Shown piece by piece: positions 8,385-16,940 of a stretch of 56,619 nucleotides of DNA; position 1 is the stretch's first letter, and the number at the start of each line of letters is the position of its first letter. Made by a program: the position numbers and the translations under genes. The notes beneath the pieces are model-generated. The model was not told the origin of the DNA, made no database searches, and was given only the letters and a program-made list of their open reading frames with translations. Source of the DNA: an uncultured Bacteroidales bacterium (GTDB taxonomy: Bacteria; Bacteroidota; Bacteroidia; Bacteroidales; UBA932); NCBI GenBank assembly GCA_944322585.1, contig CALUPB010000019.1, forward strand, positions 1 through 56,619, read 5' to 3'.

Positions 8385-9179
8385 TCAGATGATTTTCAGA
8401 AAAGACCTGGGAATGCCGGTATCGAAACTCAGGATTTCTCCGGTGACGGGATGTTTCAGAGTGAGGGTTCTGGCATGAAGGCAGAGACGGTGCAGGGGAT
8501 TGGTCGCGGCCCCGTATTTCCTGTCTCCCGCTACCGGATGCCCGATTTCGGCGGCATGGACCCGGATCTGGTTCTTCCGGCCCGTCTCCAGTTCGAATTC
8601 CACCAAAGCATAGCCGGTATTCCTTTTCCCGGCAACGGAGTCCGTAACGGCGACCGTGTCACGGACGGTCTGTGTCATATGCCTTTCCGGGTGGGCGGAA
8701 TGATGGCGTCTCTCTGCGGTCCCGGGCCGTAACAGCCTGTAGTGCGTGACCGAATATCTGCCGCCGTTGTCATATGGACAGGATGATACCTTGTGTGATT
8801 TCGGATTGTCGGTAAGCCAGCTTTCTACTGTGCCTTCCGGGATTTCAGGCACGCCTTCCAGGACTGCAACATATTTACGCTCCAGAACAGTCTCATTCCA
8901 ACTGTCCTGGAGCGCATATTTGGTTTCAGGGTCTTTGGCGAATACTATTGCTCCTGATGTGTCCCTGTCGAGGCGGTGTACAATGAAGATCCTCTCCCTG
9001 TCTCTTTTCCCACGGTTTTTCTTCTGTCGTGTGCCGTGACGTACATAATCTGTAAGGATTGAATAGGCTGTGATCTCGCCTTCCCGTCCCGTGGACATTG
9101 TCAGGAGACCGCATGGCTTGTCGATGACAATCATGAAATCATCCTCATACAGTATTTCAATCTCCCTGCGGCCTGTCAT
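8385..9179 (-). CDS. RluA-family 23S rRNA pseudouridine synthase
   Basis: This 264-residue protein converts uridine to pseudouridine in rRNA or tRNA. The catalytic motif HRLDRDTSG is present with Asp71 as nucleophile. The substrate-fold motifs IDKPCGLLTMS (about 19-30), LETGRKNQIRVHAAEIGHPV and LHARTLTLKHPVTGE follow. There is no S4 domain. A charged insert (RQKKNRGKRDRER, about 51-63) and a longer His/Arg-rich insert of about 30 residues before YALVEFELETG are not usual. The gene follows hpf by nine bases and closes the operon that begins at 12528. Confidence 0.88.
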   Translation of the reverse strand: MTGRREIEILYEDDFMIVIDKPCGLLTMSTGREGEITAYSILTDYVRHGTRQKKNRGKRDRERIFIVHRLDRDTSGAIVFAKDPETKYALQDSWNETVLERKYVAVLEGVPEIPEGTVESWLTDNPKSHKVSSCPYDNGGRYSVTHYRLLRPGTAERRHHSAHPERHMTQTVRDTVAVTDSVAGKRNTGYALVEFELETGRKNQIRVHAAEIGHPVAGDRKYGAATNPLHRLCLHARTLTLKHPVTGEILSFDTGIPRSFLKII

Positions 9180-9188
9180 TGGGGTATG

Positions 9189-9479
9189 TCAGATTGCCTT
9201 TTTCTCCTTGGCTCTTACAAGCTTGTCCTTCAGGATATCCACGCAGTCCACGAGGGCGTCCTCGAATCTTCTTGCATTTCTCTCGATTACAAGGTCGTTG
9301 CCCGGAATCCTGACATGTACCTTGACATTCTTGTTCTCATGGTCTGCAAGAAGAGACATTGTCACTTCCACAGCCGTGATCTCATCATAGAACTTTGGTA
9401 ATTTAGATACTTTCTTCTCCACGAAATCCAGCAGTTTCTGGTCAGCGTCGAACTTGATCGACTGTACTCTAATCTCCAT
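9189..9479 (-). CDS. hpf: Ribosome hibernation factor, short HPF/RaiA type
   Basis: This 96-residue protein starts MEIRVQSIKFDADQKLLDFV and contains the S30AE fold: two helices packed on a four-stranded sheet, with the conserved EITAVEVTMSL and KVHVRIPGNDLVIE strands. It is the short form without the C-terminal dimerisation domain, and binds the 30S subunit to inactivate ribosomes in stationary phase. I choose ATG 9479 because the longer in-frame start would add a tail with no family match. Its first 11 bases overlap the end of xerC, implying translational coupling. The xerC-hpf pair is commonly conserved in Bacteroidetes. Confidence 0.9.
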   Translation of the reverse strand: MEIRVQSIKFDADQKLLDFVEKKVSKLPKFYDEITAVEVTMSLLADHENKNVKVHVRIPGNDLVIERNARRFEDALVDCVDILKDKLVRAKEKKAI

Positions 9480-10560
9480 TTTTACCTCCGTTTTTTCTTG
9501 CCCTCGGATGGGCTGATTCATAAACTTTCTTCAGTCGTCCGATGGAGTTGTGGGTGTAGACCTGCGTCGCCGCAAGGGACGAGTGTCCGAGAAGTTCCTT
9601 TATGGCATTCAGGTCGGCTCCTCTGTCGAGCAGTTCCGTAGCCAATGTATGCCTCAGGACATGGGGCGATTTCTTTCCCGTAATGCCGGGCACCTCTCCG
9701 AGCTCTCGCTTTATTGTCCTGTCGACATAGCCGGGATACAGGGCTCTGCCGCTGAAAGTGACAAACAGGGGAGATGCAGGTGTCCTATCCGCTCCTACCA
9801 TCATTTCAACCGACTGTAAATATAATGAAATTTCTTTTAAAAGAGAAGGAAGCAGGGGAATTTCTCTCATTTTGTCCCCCTTCCCCCGTACGGTCATTGT
9901 GTTCCTGCTGAAATCGATGTCTCTGATGTCCAGTCCTGTCAGTTCTGACCGCCGGATGCCTGTCGAATACAGTACGGATACGATTGCCCTGCCCAGCCGT
10001 TTTTCGTACAGATGCTTCTTCTGCCCGGGGTCCGCCGGGACATACAGGGAATCTTCCCCTGCATAATATACGGTCTTTGACAGATACTCTTTCATGGACT
10101 CTTCCCTGTAGAATTCGGGAAGCCGTTTCCCGGTTCTGGGACGTGTGACAGTCCTGGCAGGGTTGGAATGCAGGATGCCTTTCCGGAGAAGGTAGCGGCA
10201 GAAGCCGCTCAGTACGGATATGTGCAGGTTGACGGTCCTCGGTGACATATGCCTGTCTTCGAGCAGGTGCACTTCGTAGCTCCTGATGACACACGGTGTC
10301 AGACTCTCTGCGGGAAGTCTTTCATCATCCGGGCACGGCTTTGACACCAGTATCCTGCCGCTTCCGGAACGCTGCCCGCTCCGGGTGTCGGTTTGTCCGG
10401 CATTGACGCGCTCTGTCGTCTGACGGCTGCGGGAAGGGGAGGATGCCGGAACCAGATAATCGCGGAACATCTCCAGTGACTCGCGGTAGATTTCGCAGGT
10501 CCTCGGGGAATAGCGTCTTACACCTGAAATATAGTCTATGTAGCTGTCAATGTATGTCAT
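9469..10560 (-). CDS. xerC: Tyrosine recombinase, XerC-like
   Basis: This 363-residue site-specific recombinase probably resolves chromosome dimers at dif. All catalytic residues are visible: Arg203 (STGIRRSELTG), Lys227 (RGKGDKMREIP), His300 and Arg303 (HVLRHTLAT), His326 (LLGHSSL) and Tyr335 (QVYTH). The N-terminal SAM-like core-binding domain is interrupted at about residues 38-85 by a Ser/Arg/Pro-rich low-complexity insert, and there is a second insert at about 165-187. This makes the protein roughly 60 residues longer than ordinary XerC. It lies in a housekeeping operon (after cca, overlapping hpf), so it is not a mobile-element integrase. Confidence 0.85.
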   Translation of the reverse strand: MTYIDSYIDYISGVRRYSPRTCEIYRESLEMFRDYLVPASSPSRSRQTTERVNAGQTDTRSGQRSGSGRILVSKPCPDDERLPAESLTPCVIRSYEVHLLEDRHMSPRTVNLHISVLSGFCRYLLRKGILHSNPARTVTRPRTGKRLPEFYREESMKEYLSKTVYYAGEDSLYVPADPGQKKHLYEKRLGRAIVSVLYSTGIRRSELTGLDIRDIDFSRNTMTVRGKGDKMREIPLLPSLLKEISLYLQSVEMMVGADRTPASPLFVTFSGRALYPGYVDRTIKRELGEVPGITGKKSPHVLRHTLATELLDRGADLNAIKELLGHSSLAATQVYTHNSIGRLKKVYESAHPRARKNGGKNGD

Positions 10561-10590
10561 TGCCTGTAAAAACGTGGAAAGGGGAGAGAT

Positions 10591-12090
10591 TTACCGTTCC
10601 GGATGCAGTCCGAACCCGGGAGCGACGGAACGCATGTATGAGTCGGCCGCTTCGAAGGAATTCTCTATCTTGCCGTCGAGAATGGCGTTTTTGACCGCTT
10701 CCTTCAGCAGTCCTATTTCCCTGGACGGGCCTATCCCGAAGGTTTCCATTATATATTCTCCGGTAATCGGGTTCTTCCAGTTTCTCAGGGCGTCTTTCTC
10801 CTCGACTTCCTGCATCTTCCTGCGTACGAGTTCGAAATTATGTCTCAGCCTCTCCACCTTGCGCGGATTTTTGGATGTTATGTCCGCATTGCAGAGCAGC
10901 ATCAGGTCGTCAATGTCGTTCCCGGCGTCGAAAAGCAGTCTTCTGACAGCAGAGTCCGTCACTTCGTCCGTCACTAGGGCGATGGGCCTCAAGTGCAGGC
11001 TGACAAGTTTCCGGACGTATTTCATTTTTTCGTTCAGGGGCAGTTTCAGCCTCTGGAATATTTTTGGTGTCATTTTCGCTCCCACGACTTCATGTCCGTG
11101 GAATGTCCATCCGGCCTGTGGATCATAGCGTTTGGTGGCGGGCTTGCCTATGTCATGAAGCAGTGCGGCCCATCTGAGCCACAGGTCCGGTTCCGTCCTG
11201 ACCTTCTCTTTCAGGATGCCGTCCTCGAAGAACCGGTCCTTCAGCTCTCCGGCGGCGATGGCCTGTTTCTCGAATGCGGCTACATTGTCGAGTACTTCGA
11301 GTGTGTGGGAGAAATTCTCCTTGTGGCCTTTGCCGTCCACTGTCTCCACTCCCTTGAGCCTGGTCAGCTGGGGCAGGATGTATTCCAGCAGGCCGGTTTC
11401 GTCCAGCAGCCTGAAACCCATGGACGGGTTGTCGCACACGAGTATTTTGTTCAGTTCCTCCACTATCCTTTCCATGGACAGGATGCCTATCCTTTCCCTG
11501 TTCCTGCGTATTGATTCCAATGATTCCGGGACAATGGTGAACTTGTGCTCCGGTGTGCTGAGCCTTGTGGCGAACCTGATGGCGCGGATCATCCTGAGAG
11601 GGTCGTCGCTGTATGTCGTGTCGGGGTCGAGAGGAGTCCGTATGATGCCCCTGTCAAGGTCGCGGATGCCTCCGAACGGGTCCACCAGCTCTCCGTAGTC
11701 CTCTTTCTGAAGACTGAATGCCATGGCGTTGATGGTGAAGTCGCGTCTCTTCTGGTCATCCTCGAGAGAGCCGTCTTCCACTATCGGCTTGCGGGAATCA
11801 CGTCTGTAGGATTCCCTGCGGGCTCCGACAAACTCTATCTCCACTCCGCGGAAGCGGAGCATGGCCGTGCCGAAATTCCTGAATACCGATACGGTGCTGT
11901 GTACTATGTCCCCGACTTTCTGGGCCAGTTCTATCCCGCTGCCCTCCACCACTATGTCTATGTCCTTGCTGGGACAACCGAGAAAGCAGTCCCTGACATA
12001 TCCTCCTATGACGAATGCCCTGACACCGCTTTCACGCGCGGCATCGGAAACTATCCTGAATATGGGATGTTCCAGAAAACCCTCTATCAT
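10591..12090 (-). CDS. cca: CCA-adding tRNA nucleotidyltransferase with HD domain
   Basis: This 499-residue class II nucleotidyltransferase adds or repairs the 3' CCA of tRNAs. The order is a pol-beta head (FVIGGYVRDCFLGCPSKDIDIVV, with the DID metal-binding aspartates), the RRDFTINAMAF motif, RNA-binding helices (YSDDPLRMIRAIRFATRL), and an HD phosphohydrolase domain in the middle (LRWAALLHDIGKPATKRY). The need for it is visible here: the tRNA-Asp gene at the end of the window does not encode CCA. It lies between the HsdR_N-like gene and xerC with gaps of about 30 bp. Confidence 0.92.
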   Translation of the reverse strand: MIEGFLEHPIFRIVSDAARESGVRAFVIGGYVRDCFLGCPSKDIDIVVEGSGIELAQKVGDIVHSTVSVFRNFGTAMLRFRGVEIEFVGARRESYRRDSRKPIVEDGSLEDDQKRRDFTINAMAFSLQKEDYGELVDPFGGIRDLDRGIIRTPLDPDTTYSDDPLRMIRAIRFATRLSTPEHKFTIVPESLESIRRNRERIGILSMERIVEELNKILVCDNPSMGFRLLDETGLLEYILPQLTRLKGVETVDGKGHKENFSHTLEVLDNVAAFEKQAIAAGELKDRFFEDGILKEKVRTEPDLWLRWAALLHDIGKPATKRYDPQAGWTFHGHEVVGAKMTPKIFQRLKLPLNEKMKYVRKLVSLHLRPIALVTDEVTDSAVRRLLFDAGNDIDDLMLLCNADITSKNPRKVERLRHNFELVRRKMQEVEEKDALRNWKNPITGEYIMETFGIGPSREIGLLKEAVKNAILDGKIENSFEAADSYMRSVAPGFGLHPER

Positions 12091-12120
12091 AATCTCAAGG
12101 TTCGCAAGTTCGTAATCGGT

Positions 12121-12528
12121 TCACCTGTTCATTTCCTCGAATGCCGGCAGCCGGTCAATGAAAGAATAGCCGCTGCCGTCGGGCTTCCTTTCACCGATAT
12201 AGGTATGTCTTCCGTTGGTTATCATTATGTATCTGACATCCAGAACCATGTTATATCGGATTGCCTGGTCGAGCACTTCCTGCCCGATGCCGGTTTCCGG
12301 CCTTTTGCATTCTACGATGGCTATGGGCCTTGCGTCCCGGCCGTAGACGAGGATGTCGGCCCTGTATTTCTTGTTCCCGAACATCAGGGAGGCTTCGCTC
12401 ATCATCATATGCATCGGAACCATGGCTGAGGTGTTCAGAAGCCTGATGAACCACTGGCGCACACCCTCTTCAGGAGTGAGCGCGACTTCTTTCTTCCTCA
12501 GCGGATCCCATACGGTTTTTCCAGACAT
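12121..12528 (-). CDS. HsdR N-terminal-like (PD-(D/E)XK) conserved protein
   Basis: This 135-residue protein has the fold of the N-terminal domain of type I restriction subunit HsdR. It shows the nuclease-like pattern RADILVYGRDARPIAIVECK, that is D...(15)...E-C-K, and ends with QAIRYNMVLDVRYIMITNGRH. Small stand-alone proteins of this type are widespread in Bacteroidetes next to holA and are unlikely to be restriction enzymes; the true role is unknown. It is the first gene of the cca-xerC-hpf operon. Its start codon is only five bases from a TACCTTTG promoter box (12534-12541), so it is probably translated from a leaderless mRNA. Confidence 0.8.
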   Translation of the reverse strand: MSGKTVWDPLRKKEVALTPEEGVRQWFIRLLNTSAMVPMHMMMSEASLMFGNKKYRADILVYGRDARPIAIVECKRPETGIGQEVLDQAIRYNMVLDVRYIMITNGRHTYIGERKPDGSGYSFIDRLPAFEEMNR

Positions 12529-12533
12529 GGTCG

Positions 12534-12541
12534 CAAAGGTA
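12534..12541 (-). promoter_or_regulatory. -7 box TACCTTTG for the cca-xerC-hpf operon
   Basis: A minus-strand match to TAnnTTTG ends five bases before the start codon at 12528. It lies 21 bp from the divergent holA box. Confidence 0.6.
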
Positions 12542-12562
12542 GCAAAATTTCCACGAAATTGC

Positions 12563-12570
12563 TATCTTTG
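12563..12570 (+). promoter_or_regulatory. -7 box TATCTTTG for holA
   Basis: A perfect box lies seven bases upstream of the holA ATG, again implying a leaderless or nearly leaderless transcript. No clear TTTG -33 element is visible in the 21-bp gap shared with the divergent promoter. Confidence 0.6.
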
Positions 12571-12577
12571 TGCCCCT

Positions 12578-13615
12578 ATGGCAAAAGGTTTCGCTGATAC
12601 CGATGCGCAGTGCCGCAAGATATTGGAGGATGTCCGCAAGGGCATCTTCAGTCCGGTATATCTTCTGATGGGGAAGGAACCGTATTATCCTGACCTCGTG
12701 TGCAATGCCATCATAGAGAATGCCCTTGACGAAAGCGAAAGGGATTTCAACCAGACGATATGTTACGGGGCGGATACGGATGTGGATACTGTAGTCACGG
12801 CAGCGCGGCGCTATCCGATGTTTGCGGAACGCCAGCTTGTAGTGGTAAAGGAGGCGCAGAATCTCAAGAAGATAGATGACCTTGCGGTATATTGCGGCAA
12901 ACCGCTCGACACGACTGTCCTGGTGATATGCCTTCACGGCGATTCGGTGGACAAGAGGAAGGCTTTGTACAAGGCTGTTTCCAAAATAGGAACCGTCGTC
13001 GAATCCAACGAACTGCGGGATTATGAGATAGCCAGATGGATAGTGTCGTTCTACGCATCCAGGGGACTGAAGATAGCTCCGGATGCGGCGGCCCTTCTCG
13101 GGGAATATGCAGGGACTGACCTTTCGAAGATTGCCGTGGAGACGGACAAGATGCTGAAGAATCTTCCTGAAGGTGCGGTGACGGTGACGGTCGGGGACAT
13201 AGAGAAGAATGTGGGTATCAGCCGCCAGTACAGTATATTCGAGCTGGCTAAGGAGCTGTCGTACCGCAATTCCGGCAAGGCTCTGAAGATTGCCTCGTAT
13301 ATAGGGGCAGCTCCGAAATTCGCGCTTCCGATGGCGGTAAGCGCTCTTTTTACACATTTTTACCGTATCCTGAAATATCATGCCCTGCTGATGTCTTCCC
13401 CGCATCCGACTCAGGAGCAGAAGGCCAGGGTACTTGGTGTGAATCCTTATTTCATAGGTGAATACGACAGGGCGGTCGCTGCATATCCTCTCAGGAAATG
13501 CATGGCCGTGATAGCCCTGCTGAAGGAATATGATTTCAAGGGCAAAGGGGGAAATGCCGGAGAGGCGACCCCCGACCGTCTTTTGGTAGAGTTAACGGCA
13601 AGAATTTTAAACTGA
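12578..13615 (+). CDS. holA: DNA polymerase III subunit delta
   Basis: This 345-residue protein is the clamp-loader delta subunit that opens the beta sliding clamp. The start MAKGFADTDAQCRKILEDVR, then FSPVYLLMGKEPYYPDLV and ARRYPMFAERQLVVVKEAQN, are characteristic of bacterial HolA. The C-terminal collar helices (FELAKELSYRNSGKALKIA) are present. I choose ATG 12578 over longer in-frame starts because upstream sequence is promoter (box 12563-12570). The ABC transporter ATPase gene follows after eight bases. Confidence 0.92.
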   Translation: MAKGFADTDAQCRKILEDVRKGIFSPVYLLMGKEPYYPDLVCNAIIENALDESERDFNQTICYGADTDVDTVVTAARRYPMFAERQLVVVKEAQNLKKIDDLAVYCGKPLDTTVLVICLHGDSVDKRKALYKAVSKIGTVVESNELRDYEIARWIVSFYASRGLKIAPDAAALLGEYAGTDLSKIAVETDKMLKNLPEGAVTVTVGDIEKNVGISRQYSIFELAKELSYRNSGKALKIASYIGAAPKFALPMAVSALFTHFYRILKYHALLMSSPHPTQEQKARVLGVNPYFIGEYDRAVAAYPLRKCMAVIALLKEYDFKGKGGNAGEATPDRLLVELTARILN

Positions 13616-13623
13616 CAGATATT

Positions 13624-14565
13624 ATGGGACTGATCCAATGCAAGGAGGTATGCCGGAAGTTCGGTGAGAAAGTCGCTCTCGACCATGTCTCCATAGACAT
13701 CCCGCAGGGGCGTATTTTCGGGTTCCTGGGACCGAACGGGGCCGGGAAGACAACGCTCATCAGGATAATCAACAGGATTATAATGCCGGATTCCGGAGAA
13801 ATCCTTTTCAACGGACATCCTGTAAGGCAGGAAGATGTCGAAAGGATAGGCTATCTTCCGGAAGAGCGGGGCCTGTACCGCAAGATGAAGGTCGGGGAGC
13901 AGGCGATGTATTTTGCCCGCCTTAAGGGAATGGGATCGAGGGAGGCTATGTCCGAACTGAAGATGTGGTTCGAGAAGTTCGGCATCCAGAACTGGTGGAA
14001 CAGGAAAGTGGAGGAACTCTCCAAGGGAATGGCTCAGAAAGTCCAGTTCATCACCACTGTGGCCCACCGTCCCTCACTGCTCATATTGGATGAACCTTTT
14101 TCAGGATTCGACCCTGTGAATGCCCAGCTCATCAGGAACGAGATACTCGGACTCAAGGAGAACGGGGCGACAATAGTGCTTTCGACCCATAATATGGAAT
14201 CGGTAGAGGAACTGTGCGACGGGATAGCGCTCATAAACAAGTCGAAACTTGTCATAAGCGGAAGCGTCGACGGGATAAGGCACAAGTACGGCAACAATAA
14301 TGTCGGACTGGTCTATACGTCATCTTCTCCGGTGACTTCGGAGCCGGGCCTTTTCGATGTGCTGTCCGATACTGGAGACAGTTCGCGGCACACGGCCGTG
14401 CTGTCCCTGAAGGAGGGGGCCGGCACTTCTGCCGTATTACAGTGCCTTCTTGACAAAGGGTTGTCCATCAATTCATTCAAGGAACTCATACCGAGAATGA
14501 ACGATATTTTCATCAAACTTGTCACCGGAGGAAGCGAAGAACCGGGGCAGCGGATGCCGATGTAG
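13624..14565 (+). CDS. ABC transporter ATP-binding protein (NatA-like)
   Basis: This 313-residue cytoplasmic ATPase powers the ABC-2 permease encoded next. Walker A GPNGAGKTT is at residues 36-44. The signature VEELSKGMAQKVQF and Walker B SLLILDEPFSGFD follow, then the H-loop STHNMES. The C-terminal part (after about residue 215) is the extra domain common in sodium/drug exporters of the NatA type. The substrate is not known. It is in one operon with holA upstream and the permease 29 bp downstream. Confidence 0.9.
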   Translation: MGLIQCKEVCRKFGEKVALDHVSIDIPQGRIFGFLGPNGAGKTTLIRIINRIIMPDSGEILFNGHPVRQEDVERIGYLPEERGLYRKMKVGEQAMYFARLKGMGSREAMSELKMWFEKFGIQNWWNRKVEELSKGMAQKVQFITTVAHRPSLLILDEPFSGFDPVNAQLIRNEILGLKENGATIVLSTHNMESVEELCDGIALINKSKLVISGSVDGIRHKYGNNNVGLVYTSSSPVTSEPGLFDVLSDTGDSSRHTAVLSLKEGAGTSAVLQCLLDKGLSINSFKELIPRMNDIFIKLVTGGSEEPGQRMPM

Positions 14566-14581
14566 CTTAAGTATTCAAATC

Positions 14582-14587
14582 AGGAGG
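14582..14587 (+). promoter_or_regulatory. Strong Shine-Dalgarno AGGAGG
   Basis: AGGAGG lies seven bases before the ATG of the ABC permease. Good Shine-Dalgarno sequences are rare in Bacteroidetes, whose ribosomes usually sequester the anti-SD, so this one stands out. It supports the chosen start at 14595. Confidence 0.5.
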
Positions 14588-14594
14588 AAAGAAA

Positions 14595-15950
14595 ATGAAT
14601 ATCCGTAATATAGGGGTAATAATATCGAGGGAATATGCTACCCGTGTCAGGAAGAAGTCGTTTCTGGTCATAACATTCATCGTTCCGGTGCTTTTTGCCC
14701 TGCTGTGCACTCTGCCTGCCATAATCATGCTCCTGAGCAAGGAGACGGGCAAGAAGGTGGAGGTGACAGACAGGTCCGGCATTGTCATGCCGTACCTAAA
14801 GGACAGCGATGCCGTCTCGTTCGTCGACTGTTCTGACGGGAATCTCGATACATTGAAGAAGAATATAGTGGCGGACGGAGCGGATGCGATACTCTGCATA
14901 TCTCCGGTCGACCCGGAGACGAAGTCCGTGAAGGTGGACATGTATTCCATCAAACCGGTGTCGGTGGACATAAAGGAAAGCATTGCCTCCATGGTCGGAG
15001 AGGCAGTCGAGGACTACAGGCTTTCATCCTACAGCATCGACGGGCTGAAGCAGATAATGGAGGACGTGAAGGCGGACATCACTGTCTCGACATATACCGT
15101 CGGGGAGGACGGCGAGGACAGGATGACCTCGTCGGAAGTGTATATGATAGTGTCGATAGTCCTGACACTTGTGATATACATGTTCATAGCCATGTTTTCA
15201 GGTATGGTGATGACCAGTGTCATAGAGGAGAAGTCCAGCAAGGTGGCCGAAGTCCTGGTGTCCTCGGTAAAGGCAGTGGAGCTGATGTTCGGCAAGATTA
15301 TAGGTGTGGCCTGCGTGGCGCTGACGCAGTTTTTTCTTTGGATTGTGCTGGCGGCCGTGATAATCGTCGGCATCAACGCCACAGTGGGGCTTGACAGCCT
15401 TATGGGGGCGGATCCGGATCAGGCGCAGGAGATAGCCAGGATGTCCGGGATGGACATGTCGATGGTGGATACTGTTGTGTCCGGCAATGATTCGGAGATG
15501 GCGGCTGTCTTCGAGACTCTGATGGATCTGAACTACGGGCAGCTGATATTTTCCTTTGTGGTATATTTCCTGCTCGGATACCTGCTCTATGCGTCCCTGT
15601 TTGCTGCGATAGGTTCGGCTGTAGACAATGAAGGCGACAGTACCCAGCTCCAGCTGCCGGTGACGATACCCCTCCTGCTGGCATTCTTCATTGCGTTCTA
15701 TGCTTTCGAGGCTCCTGACAGCCAGCTGGCATTCTGGGGTTCCATAATTCCGTTCACGTCGCCGATAGTGATGCTTGCAAGGCTGCCGTTCGGTGTGCCG
15801 GCATGGGAACTGGCCCTTTCGATAGTGCTTCTGCTGCTTACATTCGTGGCCCTGGCATATGTTTCTGCCCGCATTTACAGGGTAGGGCTTCTGATGTCGG
15901 GGAAGAAGACGACATTCGCCGATCTGTGGAAATGGTTGAAACAGAAATAA
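14595..15950 (+). CDS. ABC-2 type permease (NatB-like)
   Basis: This 451-residue membrane protein begins with a cytoplasmic stretch (REYATRVRKKSFLVITFIVP) entering the first helix. A large extracytoplasmic loop of about 150 residues follows, then five to six helices including the conserved MVMTSVIEEKSSKVAEVLVSS motif of the NatB/YhaP class and GYLLYASLFAAIGSAVDNE. It pairs with the ATPase just upstream. Family members export sodium, drugs or peptides; no substrate can be assigned. Confidence 0.9.
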   Translation: MNIRNIGVIISREYATRVRKKSFLVITFIVPVLFALLCTLPAIIMLLSKETGKKVEVTDRSGIVMPYLKDSDAVSFVDCSDGNLDTLKKNIVADGADAILCISPVDPETKSVKVDMYSIKPVSVDIKESIASMVGEAVEDYRLSSYSIDGLKQIMEDVKADITVSTYTVGEDGEDRMTSSEVYMIVSIVLTLVIYMFIAMFSGMVMTSVIEEKSSKVAEVLVSSVKAVELMFGKIIGVACVALTQFFLWIVLAAVIIVGINATVGLDSLMGADPDQAQEIARMSGMDMSMVDTVVSGNDSEMAAVFETLMDLNYGQLIFSFVVYFLLGYLLYASLFAAIGSAVDNEGDSTQLQLPVTIPLLLAFFIAFYAFEAPDSQLAFWGSIIPFTSPIVMLARLPFGVPAWELALSIVLLLLTFVALAYVSARIYRVGLLMSGKKTTFADLWKWLKQK

Positions 15951-16003
15951 AAACTGTTACAAATCAATGAATATCTGTAAAATTATGAACTTGAGGATGT
16001 GAT

Positions 16004-16870
16004 ATGATAACGGACAGGTTGACTATAGCGGCCATATTTCTGGCCATGGCGGTCCCTGCGGCCTTCCCGGTTGCATTGGCCGCCCATGAGGCCGACAGTG
16101 TGCGCTGGTCCCGGACGGTGATGGACGGGACTAGGACGGGAGTTACAGTCCCGGGGAGTGAAAATACGGTCGAGGCGCTCGGTAAGGTTGAAGGCAGGAC
16201 ATATTACGCTCCGTCCGGGCGTGTATTCAGGGGCGGGTCTGTCTGCCGGGTGGCAAGGACTGTCATCGATGCACAGCCCGATATGGCGGCGGTGAAGAGG
16301 GTGATAGGATATTCTCCCGAAGCCATGAAACTGGCATATCCGGAGAGTGCATTGTCCAACTGGTTTGCAGACAATCTGATACGGGCCGCTGAGGCCGCCA
16401 GCGGGCGCAAGGTGGACATCAGTATCGGCAATTTCGGAGGAATACGCGTGGATATGCCTGAAGGTGATGTCATGGTGGATGACATAAGGTCCATGTTCCC
16501 TTTCAGGAACGATCTTGTGTATCTTGCCATGAAGGGCTCGGATGTCCGTGATGTGCTTGAGTTTATGGCCAGGGACGGGTTCCAGGTGCTCGGCGGGGTG
16601 CGGGTAGTGGCCAGGGACGGCAGGATAGTTTCGGCTGAAATCGGGGGCAGGCCGCTGGACGACAATGCCCTGTATGGCGTGGCTACGATATCTTTCCTGC
16701 TTTATGGAGGGGACGGATTGCATCTTGCGGAAAATGCAGTGGAGATGGTGGACACTTCCGTGGAGATATACGATGCCATGCTGAAGCTCATAGAAGAGGA
16801 CACGGCAGCGGGAAGGCAGATAACCGGCCGGGCCGACGGCAGGGTGGTGATCCTTGATGGCGGGGACTGA
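16004..16870 (+). CDS. 5'-nucleotidase C-terminal domain protein (secreted)
   Basis: This 288-residue protein has an N-terminal signal peptide (hydrophobic residues about 5-26, ending AALAAH-like) and then the substrate-specificity half of UshA-type 5'-nucleotidases. The nucleotide-binding motifs ALSNWFADNLIRAAE, IGNFGGIRVDMPEGD, VDDIRSMFPFRNDLVYLAMKG and the late YGVATISFLLYGGDGL are clear. It lacks the metallophosphatase half, which is encoded by the next gene. Presumably both products meet in the periplasm to hydrolyse nucleotides. Confidence 0.85.
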   Translation: MITDRLTIAAIFLAMAVPAAFPVALAAHEADSVRWSRTVMDGTRTGVTVPGSENTVEALGKVEGRTYYAPSGRVFRGGSVCRVARTVIDAQPDMAAVKRVIGYSPEAMKLAYPESALSNWFADNLIRAAEAASGRKVDISIGNFGGIRVDMPEGDVMVDDIRSMFPFRNDLVYLAMKGSDVRDVLEFMARDGFQVLGGVRVVARDGRIVSAEIGGRPLDDNALYGVATISFLLYGGDGLHLAENAVEMVDTSVEIYDAMLKLIEEDTAAGRQITGRADGRVVILDGGD

Positions 16871-16905
16871 AAACGACAATGATCCATCCGGACTGATTGT
16901 TATAA

Positions 16906-16927
16906 GGTGTTTTCAAAACAGTTTCTT
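16906..16927. repeat. Short copy of the AAGCTGTTT repeat
   Basis: GGTGTTTTCAAAACAGTTTCTT includes the TGTTTTCAAAACA palindrome and lies 14 bp before the metallophosphatase start. It is a partial member of the interspersed repeat family. Confidence 0.4.
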
Positions 16928-16940
16928 GAAAATTAAGGTT

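Noticed and set aside
9469-10560. XerC-like gene as integrase of a mobile element
   Set aside because: It is embedded in the conserved cca-xerC-hpf operon with overlapping frames and no attachment sites or cargo nearby.
12121-12528. Type I restriction subunit
   Set aside because: Only a stand-alone HsdR_N-like domain of 135 residues, no helicase, HsdM or HsdS; conserved neighbour of holA instead.
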